DNA from: Thalassospira lucentensis
GTDB taxonomy: Bacteria; Pseudomonadota; Alphaproteobacteria; Rhodospirillales; Thalassospiraceae
Direction of reading: 5' to 3'
Assembly (NCBI RefSeq): GCF_032921865.1
Contig: NZ_CP136684.1
Location: 1,284,501 to 1,348,500, forward strand
DNA length: 64,000 bases
The notes under the pieces were generated by a model. That model did not search any database. It worked only from the letters and a program-made list of their open reading frames with translations, and had not been told where the DNA came from. Position numbers and translations under genes: made by a program. Numbering within the stretch: position 1 is the stretch's first letter; the number at the start of each line of letters is the position of its first letter. Shown here piece after piece: positions 7,978 through 15,818 of the stretch.

Positions 7978-8364
7978 ATGTCGGAAGACAGCTTTACCCC
8001 GCGCTTCAGCCCGGTTGAAATCAACTATCTGCGTGACGACCATATTCTGGAAGTCGTCTGGGATGATGGGCTGACATCAAGATTCAGCGCCGAACTGCTG
8101 CGGGTCGAAAGCCCGTCTGCCGAGGTTCAGGGGCACCATCCGTCTGAAAAGAAAATCATCCCCGGCCGCCGCCATGTCGGCATCATCGACATCGTTCCGG
8201 TCGGGAACTATGCCGTGCGCATCACATTTGATGACCTGCATGATAGCGGCCTTTATAGCTGGCAGTATCTGCGCGACCTTCATGCCAATCAGGACCAGCT
8301 CTGGGCGGATTACCTTCGCGCCCTTGAAACACGCGGCCTGTCACGCGATCCCGTGCGTCGTTAA
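7978..8364 (+). CDS. DUF971 (gamma-butyrobetaine hydroxylase N-terminal-like) protein
   Basis: About 128 residues with the DUF971 pattern: LEVVWDDGLTSRFSAELLRVESPSAEVQGH..., GIIDIVPVGNYAVRITFDDLHDSGLYSWQYLRDL. The domain is found alone in bacteria and at the N-terminus of gamma-butyrobetaine hydroxylase; stand-alone members have been linked to iron-sulfur protein maturation but without a settled role. ATG at 7978 is chosen; a GTG at 7966, three bases past the previous stop, is an equally possible start adding four residues. Last gene of the cnoX operon. Confidence 0.85.
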   Translation: MSEDSFTPRFSPVEINYLRDDHILEVVWDDGLTSRFSAELLRVESPSAEVQGHHPSEKKIIPGRRHVGIIDIVPVGNYAVRITFDDLHDSGLYSWQYLRDLHANQDQLWADYLRALETRGLSRDPVRR

Positions 8365-8400
8365 GGCAACAGGCTCCCTCTGATCCGGCCCATAAGCAAA

Positions 8401-8428
8401 AACGGCCCTGCCATGTGACAGGACCGTT
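8401..8428 (-). terminator. Terminator after the OmpW gene
   Basis: Ten-base arms AACGGCCCTG / CAGGACCGTT with one mismatch and an 8-base loop. The minus strand continues TTTTTGCTT, so it mainly terminates the OmpW transcript, and may also stop the convergent cnoX operon. Confidence 0.7.
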
Positions 8429-8472
8429 CTTGGGATCAGACAACAAACCGGAAAGTTTGCCGTCGGCAGTGA

Positions 8473-9138
8473 TCAGAAGCGGTAACCGACACCGATACCG
8501 AAGACCCACGGATCAAGATCCACATCAACCTTGGCCGGCGATGCCCCACCAAGGTCGGCAGTTACCGTTGTGTTCAGGAAGAGTTTCTTGACGTCAACGT
8601 TCAACGACCAAGGGCCAGAGATTGCATAGTCAAAACCAGCTTGGAACGCATAGCCAAAGCCATCGTCATATTTAACCGAGTTCGCAGCGCCAGATTTCTC
8701 GTTATAGAACATGGTGTAGTTCAAACCTGCACCAACATACGGGCTGAAACGCTGATCCGAGAGGAAGTGGTATTGCACCGTCAAAGTTGGCGGAAGCAGA
8801 TTAACCGAGCCGAGATCAACATCGGGATTCTGCCATTTAACATCATGCTTGGTCGTTGCGGCGATCAACTCGAGAGCAATGTTGTCGGTAATGAAGTAAG
8901 AAAAATCCACCTCTGGAACATAATCATTGCTGACCTTGCCTTCCCCGGTAGCAATGTCACCGGTCGAGGTATCTTCGTCGGGCACTACACCGATAACACG
9001 GCCGCGAATGAGAATATCGCCTGCCTGTTTGGTTTTAAATGCTGCTTCCTGCGCGTGTGCGCCGGTTGCCGCAATCATCATCGTGCCAACAACAGCACAG
9101 CAGGCCACAGTGGCCATCAATTTCCGGGTAAGTGTCAT
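8473..9138 (-). CDS. OmpW family outer-membrane protein
   Basis: A 221-residue precursor with a clear signal peptide (Lys/Arg start, hydrophobic TVACCAVVGTMMIAA, cleavage after AHA-QEA) and an eight-stranded-barrel pattern of alternating residues ending in aromatic Phe (GIGVGYRF), as expected for OmpW. Conserved family blocks include LPPTLTVQYHF, FSPYVGAGLNYTMFY and SLNVDVKKLFLNTTV. OmpW proteins form narrow hydrophobic channels for small nonpolar molecules. Start at 9138 is preferred because GGGGA precedes it; a second ATG at 9153 is in frame. Monocistronic and convergent with the cnoX operon. Confidence 0.92.
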   Translation of the reverse strand: MTLTRKLMATVACCAVVGTMMIAATGAHAQEAAFKTKQAGDILIRGRVIGVVPDEDTSTGDIATGEGKVSNDYVPEVDFSYFITDNIALELIAATTKHDVKWQNPDVDLGSVNLLPPTLTVQYHFLSDQRFSPYVGAGLNYTMFYNEKSGAANSVKYDDGFGYAFQAGFDYAISGPWSLNVDVKKLFLNTTVTADLGGASPAKVDVDLDPWVFGIGVGYRF

Positions 9139-9277
9139 GTTTATCCCCTGCATTCAAAAATACGTCACGGGGACACTGCGCCTTCGCAAACGCGAAAAGC
9201 TTGACTCAAATCAACATAAGCCGATGAAAAGCGACACAATTTTGAATTGTTTTTAACTGCGCGCAGATAACCAAACC

Positions 9278-9312
9278 AAAAGGCGATCTTTAATTCCTAA
9301 AGATCGCCTTTT
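9278..9312. terminator. Strong hairpin terminator after the UbiH-like gene
   Basis: Perfect 15-bp stem (AAAAGGCGATCTTTA and its complement) with 5-base loop. It lies 32 bp past the stop of the minus-strand hydroxylase gene; A/T flanks allow function on both strands. Confidence 0.85.
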
Positions 9313-9343
9313 GGCATCAATCACTATCTTGGGTGGGGGAAGA

Positions 9344-10570
9344 TTAAAGCGGCTTGCCCTGCATCAAGCGTGGCAGAGTCCCCGCATACCCCATGGCGTG
9401 CGACATGAAGGTTTTCTTGAGCGGCGGGATTTTCTGCACAACGGCAAGTCCGATATCGCGCGCCCAGCGCACCGGTGCAACATCATTGGAAAACAGCCGA
9501 TTGGTCACATCGGTAACCGCCAGCATCACCGTGTTGTCAAACCGGCGCCATTGTTCATATTCAGCCAGAACATCCAAACCACCGATATCACGACCGATAC
9601 GGCGGGCTTCGACGAGAATTTCGGCAAGCGCGGCAACATCCCGTATGCCCATATTCAACCCCTGCCCGGCAATCGGATGCATGCCATGGGCCGCATCCCC
9701 GATCAGGGCGATGCGCGGGTCGGTGTAGCGATAGGCGTGCTGCAGACCAAGCGGGTAACAGAAACGCGGACCGATGACTTCAAGATCGCCAAGATAACCG
9801 TCAAACCGTCGATGCAGTTCATCGATAAAGGTCTCCTCGTCAAGATTGACCAGGTAATTGGCAAGATCGGTTGTTTCGGTCCAGACGATCGAACAGCGGT
9901 CGTCGGTCATCGGCAAGATCGCGAACGGGCCGGCGGGCAGGAAATGTTCCACGGCAAGGCCGTTATGGGGCACCTTGTGCTTCACGGTACAGACCACGGC
10001 ACTTTGCTTGTAGCTCCATTGGTAGGTCTTGATACCTGCCCATTTGCGCAACATCGAATTGCGCCCTTCGGCCCCGATGGCCAGTGAGCCACGGATAGAC
10101 CGGCCATCTGCCAGTGTCACCGTCATGCCACCCTGATCACGTGCGATGGTTTCAACACGTGCCGGTGCGATCATGTCAACCAGATCGGTTTCGGCAATCG
10201 CCCGATAAAGTGCGCCCCGCGTAATCAGGTTTTCAACAATGTAGCCCAGCGGCTGGTTTCCGACATCCTTGTGATCGTAATGAAGGAATAGCGGACTGGT
10301 GCCATCGGCAATCCTGATATCAAGGATCGGCTCGGCCTCGTCTGCAATGTATTTCCATGCACCAATCACATCAAGCACCGAGCGGGAAGCCGCAGCAATC
10401 GCACAAGTGCGCCCGTCATAATTGGCCGTAAGGATGGTTTTCGGATCAGCATAATCGATCACAACCGAACGCAGGCCGCCATGCGCAAGCGCAAGCCCCA
10501 TCGCAGCACCATTCAGCCCCCCGCCAAGAATGATGACATCGGTCTGAATCTGTTCCTGCTGAGCAACCAT
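9344..10570 (-). CDS. UbiH/UbiF/COQ6-family FAD-dependent hydroxylase
   Basis: A 408-residue flavoprotein monooxygenase. The N-terminal Rossmann motif is VIILGGGLNGAAMGLALA; the second FAD motif is ALIGDAAHGMHPIAGQGLNMG near residue 290. These match the ubiquinone-biosynthesis hydroxylases, which add ring hydroxyl groups to the prenylated aromatic precursor. Which ring position it acts on (UbiH, UbiF, UbiI or UbiL-like) cannot be told from sequence reading. The ATG at 10570 is preferred over an upstream in-frame TTG (10591). It is monocistronic, ends in a strong terminator, and is divergent from glnK across 528 bp. Confidence 0.9.
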   Translation of the reverse strand: MVAQQEQIQTDVIILGGGLNGAAMGLALAHGGLRSVVIDYADPKTILTANYDGRTCAIAAASRSVLDVIGAWKYIADEAEPILDIRIADGTSPLFLHYDHKDVGNQPLGYIVENLITRGALYRAIAETDLVDMIAPARVETIARDQGGMTVTLADGRSIRGSLAIGAEGRNSMLRKWAGIKTYQWSYKQSAVVCTVKHKVPHNGLAVEHFLPAGPFAILPMTDDRCSIVWTETTDLANYLVNLDEETFIDELHRRFDGYLGDLEVIGPRFCYPLGLQHAYRYTDPRIALIGDAAHGMHPIAGQGLNMGIRDVAALAEILVEARRIGRDIGGLDVLAEYEQWRRFDNTVMLAVTDVTNRLFSNDVAPVRWARDIGLAVVQKIPPLKKTFMSHAMGYAGTLPRLMQGKPL

Positions 10571-10802
10571 TGTGACACCTTTGCTTTCCAAGCCAGCCGG
10601 ACAAAGTCACCTGACTTCTGACCGGAGAATCCATTTTCGACAGTTTTTACGCAAATCCGCCATCGAAAGATGTATCTGATTTAACCCCTCGCGATCCCGG
10701 CCACAAGCCAGAGCGATAAATTGATGCCGGATATCACAACGTCAAAGCAGATCAGCCGGGAAAAGACCGGGGATCGTATCTGTTGAATAGTCCGAGCCTT
10801 GG

Positions 10803-10862
10803 CTATAGCGATCCCGGTATTACATCGCCTTGACGTAAAACAAGTTTTTCGGATCGCTATAG
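10803..10862. repeat. Perfect 12-bp inverted repeat upstream of glnK
   Basis: CTATAGCGATCC at 10803-10814 is exactly repeated in inverse orientation, GGATCGCTATAG, at 10851-10862; centres are 48 bp apart. It lies upstream of the putative NtrC boxes. It could be an operator for a looping regulator or the footprint of an old insertion; no function can be assigned. Confidence 0.6.
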
Positions 10863-11010
10863 TTGATTAAAATTTATGCACAAATTTTAAACAGCGCCAA
10901 AATCTATGCACATTTTATATTCTTCTCCCTATTCCATCCTTGGCGAAAAATCACCTCTTAACCATAATTAATCATTTAATTTCAACTGGTTAAAAGATGA
11001 TTTTTGAATC

Positions 11011-11026
11011 TGGCACGATTCTTGGT
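11011..11026 (+). promoter_or_regulatory. Sigma-54 promoter of glnK-amtB
   Basis: TGGCACG at 11011-11017, then four bases, then TTGGT at 11022-11026. The -24 element is perfect; the -12 element has TTGG in place of consensus TTGC. The spacing between the GG of -24 and the -12 dinucleotide is the canonical 12 bp. Predicted start is near 11037, about 60 bp before glnK. Confidence 0.75.
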
Positions 11027-11053
11027 TTGTAGGTTGCGACTGCGAAATCGTGA

Positions 11054-11437
<384 letters not shown>

Positions 11438-11460
11438 GTCCAGAGACAAGGGGAGACATT

Positions 11461-12789
11461 ATGAACATTCCGATGAAGAAAACCGGCTTTGCCGCTCTTG
11501 CCGGGGCCGCTGCGCTGGCAATCACATCACCGGCCTTTGCTCAGGACGCGGGCGTTTCGGCCGAGACCCAATACATCCTCAACACCTTCAGCTTCCTGTT
11601 TAGCGGTGCGCTGGTGATGTGGATGGCTGCAGGCTTTGCCATGCTGGAATCCGGCCTGGTTCGCACCAAAAACGTATCGACCATTCTTTTCAAGAATATC
11701 GGCCTCTTCGCTGTTGCAGGTATCATGTATTACCTGATCGGCTACAACCTTATGTATATGGACGTTTCCGGCTGGATCGGTTCGCTCAGCCTGTGGAGCG
11801 CTGATGACGCTGCTGCACTTGGTGGCGATTTCTCCGGCGGGTATTCGGCGACTTCCGACTGGTTCTTCCAGATGGTGTTCGTTGCAACCGCAGCTTCGAT
11901 CGTTTCCGGTACCGTTGCCGAACGTATCAAACTGTGGCCGTTCATGATCTTCGTCGTTGTCCTGACCGGTGTTCTGTATCCGATTACCGGTGCATGGACA
12001 TGGGGCGGTGGCTGGCTGTCGGAAATGGGCTTTGCCGATTTCGCGGGCTCGACCATTGTTCACTCGGTTGGCGGCTGGGCTGCCTTGACCGGTGCAATCA
12101 TCCTTGGTGCACGTAAAGGCAAATATGGTGCGGACGGCTCAGTTCATCCGATGCCCGGTTCGAACCTGCCGCTTGCGACGCTCGGTACCTTCGTTCTGTG
12201 GCTCGGCTGGTTCGGCTTCAACGGTGGTTCACAGCTCGCAATGGGTTCTGCTGCTGACGTCATCGCGATTGCCAACATCTATGGCAACACCTCGATGGCT
12301 GCTGCCGGTGGTGTTGTTGCCGCAGCAATCCTGACCCAGATCCTTTACAAAAAGGTCGACCTTACCATGGCACTTAACGGTGCACTGGCTGGTCTGGTCT
12401 CGATCACTGCCGGTCCGGACACCCCGACCATCGGTTCCGCCATCATCATCGGCGCCATCGGCGGTATTCTGGTTGTTGTTGCAGTTCCGCTGCTCGACAA
12501 ACTGAAAATCGACGACGTTGTCGGTGCTGTTTCGGTTCACCTTGTTTGCGGTATCTGGGGCACCATGGCGGTTCCGTTCACCAATGACGGTGCATCGTTT
12601 GGTGTTCAGCTGACCGGTGTTGTTGCGATGGGTGCCTTCACCATCATCGCATCGGCAATCGTGTGGCTGATCCTGAAATTCACGGTTGGCATTCGCCTTA
12701 GCGAAGAAGACGAAGCACTGGGCAGCGATGCTGTCGAGCTTGGCCTCGAAGCCTATCCGGAATTCGGTAAAGGTTCGCAGCGCTTCTAA
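11461..12789 (+). CDS. amtB: Ammonium transporter AmtB
   Basis: A 442-residue channel of the Amt family. It has a cleavable signal sequence (KKTGFAALAGAAALAITSPAFA-QDA) and eleven membrane helices. The pore histidines are present in the blocks STIVHSVGGWAA and VSVHLVCGIWGTMA, and the phenylalanine gate/recruitment region ASIVSGTVAERIK is typical. The C-terminal cytoplasmic tail (IRLSEEDEALGSDAVELGLEAYPEF) is the conserved GlnK-interacting tail. It is co-transcribed with glnK. Two hairpins follow, the second a good terminator. Confidence 0.96.
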   Translation: MNIPMKKTGFAALAGAAALAITSPAFAQDAGVSAETQYILNTFSFLFSGALVMWMAAGFAMLESGLVRTKNVSTILFKNIGLFAVAGIMYYLIGYNLMYMDVSGWIGSLSLWSADDAAALGGDFSGGYSATSDWFFQMVFVATAASIVSGTVAERIKLWPFMIFVVVLTGVLYPITGAWTWGGGWLSEMGFADFAGSTIVHSVGGWAALTGAIILGARKGKYGADGSVHPMPGSNLPLATLGTFVLWLGWFGFNGGSQLAMGSAADVIAIANIYGNTSMAAAGGVVAAAILTQILYKKVDLTMALNGALAGLVSITAGPDTPTIGSAIIIGAIGGILVVVAVPLLDKLKIDDVVGAVSVHLVCGIWGTMAVPFTNDGASFGVQLTGVVAMGAFTIIASAIVWLILKFTVGIRLSEEDEALGSDAVELGLEAYPEFGKGSQRF

Positions 12790-12807
12790 GCGATCAGATT
12801 TCCTGAC

Positions 12808-12884
12808 GGGTGCCATGCCTGCATGGCACCCTGCCTGTCAGACCGACTGACCCGCCTTGGGATATCCCAGTGGCGGGTCTTTTG
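12808..12884 (+). terminator. Tandem hairpins ending glnK-amtB
   Basis: First hairpin: perfect arms GGGTGCCATGC / GCATGGCACCC at 12808-12831 with a 2-base loop, no T-run. Second: GACCCGCC (12849-12856) / GGCGGGTC (12872-12879) enclosing a smaller TGGGATATCCCA palindrome and followed by TTTTGT, a typical intrinsic terminator. Confidence 0.85.
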
Positions 12885-13036
12885 TATTCTGCCCATGCTG
12901 CCTTTTTAGGCACGATTATGATCACAAGACATGCAAACAGTCCCATCCGGCTGTTACCCCGCCGGATATGAGCGTGATCGATTTTCCCCCGGCAAAGACC
13001 CGTTTTCCATTGTCCCGATCAATCAGTTTGCCCTGT

Positions 13037-13052
13037 TGGCACAGAAATTGAT
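13037..13052 (+). promoter_or_regulatory. Sigma-54-like promoter of second amtB
   Basis: TGGCACA at 13037-13043, four bases, TTGAT at 13048-13052. The -24 element is intact and the 12-bp GG-to-G spacing is right, but the -12 dinucleotide is GA rather than GC. Predicted start near 13063, about 70 bp upstream of the gene. The rest of the 345-bp gap (12790-13134) holds the upstream terminators and no gene. Confidence 0.5.
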
Positions 13053-13134
13053 GTTGGGGCCCCTGAACAAGAATCCGGCTGCGCCCCGCAGACCGGACCG
13101 TGAGGAAACGCATTTAACAAATGGGGGTTGCCCG

Positions 13135-14373
13135 ATGGAGGCATTCCAGACCGCCTCGGACGTATTTTTCGTCCTGATGGGCGCTATTATGGTGCTCGCC
13201 ATGCATGCCGGTTTCGCCTTTCTTGAAGTCGGAACCGTACGCAAGAAAAACCAGGTGAACGCACTGGTTAAAATCATCGTCGATTTTGCCGTTTCCACCA
13301 TTGCCTATTTTTTCATCGGCTATGGCGTTGCCTATGGTGTTGATTTCTTTAGCAATGCCGCGGTTCTTAGCGGATCTGCGATGGTTGACGGACAGCATCT
13401 TTTTGCGTCCAGCGGCTATGATCTGGTTAAATTCTTCTTCCTGCTGACCTTTGCGGCCGCAATCCCCGCAATCATTTCCGGTGGCATTGCCGAACGGGCG
13501 CGGTTTTATCCGCAGCTGATTGCCACCGCCATTCTGGTTGGCATCTTTTATCCGCTGTTTGAAGGATTGGTCTGGAACAACAATTTCGGCTTCCAGGATA
13601 TGATTGAGGCCACCTTTGGCGCACCTTTCCACGATTTTGCAGGTTCCATTGTTGTCCACGCGGTTGGTGGCTGGATTGCCCTTGGTGCCGTTGTATCGCT
13701 TGGAGTCCGGCGCGGGCGTTACACCAAAACCGGTGGACTGGTTGGTATTCCGCCATCCAACATCCCGTTTCTGGCACTGGGATCATGGGTACTTTGCGTT
13801 GGCTGGTTTGGCTTCAACGTCATGTCGGCCCAATCGATTAGCGGCATTACCGGGCTGGTCGCGGTCAATTCGCTGATGGCAATGGTTGGCGGCATTCTGA
13901 CGGCACTGGTCGCAGGACGTAATGATCCCGGTTTCGTTCACAACGGTGCACTTGCCGGACTGGTTGCCGTTTGCGCCGGGTCGGATGTCATGCACCCGAT
14001 CGGGGCACTGGTCACTGGCGGTATTGCGGGCGTTCTGTTCGTCTGGGGCTTCAACCAGTGCCAGACCAGATGGAAGATTGACGACGTGCTGGGTGTCTGG
14101 CCGTTACATGGCATGTGCGGCCTGATGGGAGGCATTGCATGTGGCATTTTCGGACTCGAAGCCCTTGGCGGCATGGGCGGCGTTTCATTTGGTGCCCAGC
14201 TTGCCGGATCATTGATCGGTGCCGTGTTTGCCGCAATCGCGGGATTTGTGGTTTACGGCACGATCAAACGAACTATCGGCCTTCGATTGTCTGAAGAAGA
14301 CGAGTTCGATGGGGCTGATATATCCATCCATAAAATCGGCGCCTATCCCGAGGATGATCTGCGCGCAAGCTGA
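13135..14373 (+). CDS. Second ammonium transporter (Amt family)
   Basis: A 412-residue Amt protein without a cleavable signal peptide. The mature fold starts at MEAFQTASDVFFVLMGAIMVLAMHAGFAFLE. Pore blocks are FHDFAGSIVVHAVGGW and WPLHGMCGLMGGI, which keep both pore histidines. The tail IGLRLSEEDEFDGADISIHKIGAYPEDD is PII-interaction-like. The open frame continues upstream to 12931 but that part is not Amt-like; GGGGG before the ATG at 13135 supports this start. It differs clearly from the glnK-linked AmtB, so it is a paralogue and not a recent duplicate. Its own sigma-54-like promoter suggests separate nitrogen control. Confidence 0.93.
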   Translation: MEAFQTASDVFFVLMGAIMVLAMHAGFAFLEVGTVRKKNQVNALVKIIVDFAVSTIAYFFIGYGVAYGVDFFSNAAVLSGSAMVDGQHLFASSGYDLVKFFFLLTFAAAIPAIISGGIAERARFYPQLIATAILVGIFYPLFEGLVWNNNFGFQDMIEATFGAPFHDFAGSIVVHAVGGWIALGAVVSLGVRRGRYTKTGGLVGIPPSNIPFLALGSWVLCVGWFGFNVMSAQSISGITGLVAVNSLMAMVGGILTALVAGRNDPGFVHNGALAGLVAVCAGSDVMHPIGALVTGGIAGVLFVWGFNQCQTRWKIDDVLGVWPLHGMCGLMGGIACGIFGLEALGGMGGVSFGAQLAGSLIGAVFAAIAGFVVYGTIKRTIGLRLSEEDEFDGADISIHKIGAYPEDDLRAS

Positions 14374-14403
14374 TCTGCCAATTCTTTGCCCCGATTTCCT
14401 GTC

Positions 14404-14438
14404 AAAAGCCCGGAAAGCGCATCTTTCCGGGCTTTTTA
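14404..14438 (+). terminator. Terminator after second amtB
   Basis: Perfect 14-bp stem AAAAGCCCGGAAAG / CTTTCCGGGCTTTT with a 5-base loop, followed by T and A. Confidence 0.9.
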
Positions 14439-14564
14439 ATTATTCGAGCCCCTGCCCTTAAATCTTTCTTTGTATTTTTGGCATAGGGGTAAAGTCAGGG
14501 GAGATTGCCCACATTTTACGGACACCCGCATTTTGACGCCTGTTGATATGTGACGGATCCATTC

Positions 14565-15773
14565 ATGACCGGAATACCGAACGCGATGTTTAACCAGCGC
14601 CTTGATCAGTTGCCTGCCTATCCGTTCCCACGGCTTGCCGCCCTGCTGGAGGGGATTGAACCCGGCAAGACGCCATTGGTGATGTCGATTGGCGAGCCGC
14701 AGCACGAACCGCCAGCGATGATCACCGAGGCGATGGTGAAGTATTCAAGTCTCTGGCACAAATACCCGCCAGGAAACGGCACGCCCGAGCTGCGAAGCGC
14801 CATCAAGGGATGGCTTGACCGCCGTTACAGCCTGCCTGCGGACATGATTGATCGGGATGCTCATATCCTGCCGGTCGCGGGAACCCGCGAGGCCCTTTAT
14901 CTGATCGCAACCTGTGTCATCCCGCAGGATCAGCCCGGCCCGAAGCCCAAGGTTCTTCTGCCCAATCCGTTCTATCAGGTCTATTGCGGTGCCGCGGTAC
15001 TTAATGACGCGGAAATGGTGCCGCTGGCAGCAGATCCGGAAACGGATTTCTTGCCTGACCTTGATCAGATCGATATCGAAACGCTTAAAGCCTGCAGCCT
15101 GTTTTTCCTGTGTTCACCAGCCAATCCGCAAGGGTCTGTTGCATCACGGGACTATCTTGAACGTATCATCGCCATGGCACAGGAACATGATTTCGTTCTG
15201 GCGATGGATGAATGCTACGCCGATATCTATGATCGCGAAGCCCCGGTTGGTGCACTTGAAATCTGTGCGGCACAGGGCGGCCGGATGGATAATGTGGTTG
15301 TTTTCCACAGCCTGTCGAAACGGTCCAGCGCGCCGGGATTGCGTTCCGGCTTTGTCGCGGGCGACCCGGTGATCATCAAACGTTTCAACGCCTTGCGCAG
15401 TTATTGTTCGGCCACCGTTCCAATGCCGATCATGGCCGCATCCGCCGCACTTTGGGCCGATGATGCCCATGCATCGCAAAACCGTGATCTTTACCGCGCC
15501 AAGATTGATGTCGCGCAGGAAATCTTTGGCAACCGGTTTGGCTTCTATCGCCCGCCGGGGGGCTTTTTCCTGTGGCTTGATGTCGGTGATGATGAAGCCG
15601 CCACCCGCAAAATATGGGCAGAGGAAGGTGTGAAAGTCATTCCGGGCAGCTATCTGTCGATCACGGACGCAGATGGCAATAATCCCGGAAAACGCTTTAT
15701 CCGCATTGCGCTTGTCCATGACCTTGAAACCACCCGCGAAGGGCTTCGACGTATTGCCGACGCGCTGAGCTGA
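14565..15773 (+). CDS. dapC: Aminotransferase class I/II, probable succinyldiaminopimelate transaminase
   Basis: About 402 residues of a fold-type I PLP enzyme. The PLP lysine lies in the block VFHSLSKRSSAPGLRSGFVAGD, which is the signature of the DapC group that transaminates N-succinyl-2-amino-6-ketopimelate in lysine and peptidoglycan biosynthesis. Other landmarks are NPFYQVYCGAA, SPANPQGSVAS (Asn/Pro substrate motif), MDECYADIY and the C-terminal arginine block KRFIRIALVHD. Start is uncertain: ATG 14565 has a weak GGA site; ATG 14586 (MFNQRLDQLPAYPF) matches the usual family N-terminus, and a GTG exists at 14550. It precedes ftsK by 45 bp. Confidence 0.8.
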   Translation: MTGIPNAMFNQRLDQLPAYPFPRLAALLEGIEPGKTPLVMSIGEPQHEPPAMITEAMVKYSSLWHKYPPGNGTPELRSAIKGWLDRRYSLPADMIDRDAHILPVAGTREALYLIATCVIPQDQPGPKPKVLLPNPFYQVYCGAAVLNDAEMVPLAADPETDFLPDLDQIDIETLKACSLFFLCSPANPQGSVASRDYLERIIAMAQEHDFVLAMDECYADIYDREAPVGALEICAAQGGRMDNVVVFHSLSKRSSAPGLRSGFVAGDPVIIKRFNALRSYCSATVPMPIMAASAALWADDAHASQNRDLYRAKIDVAQEIFGNRFGFYRPPGGFFLWLDVGDDEAATRKIWAEEGVKVIPGSYLSITDADGNNPGKRFIRIALVHDLETTREGLRRIADALS

Positions 15774-15818
15774 ACCACGATCCTGACCAATAGCGACGAA
15801 ACGACAACGGATACCCCG

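Noticed and set aside
12931..13134. N-terminal 68-residue extension of the second Amt protein
   Set aside because: Not Amt-like, contains the sigma-54-like promoter, and a good ribosome site exists at the ATG 13135.
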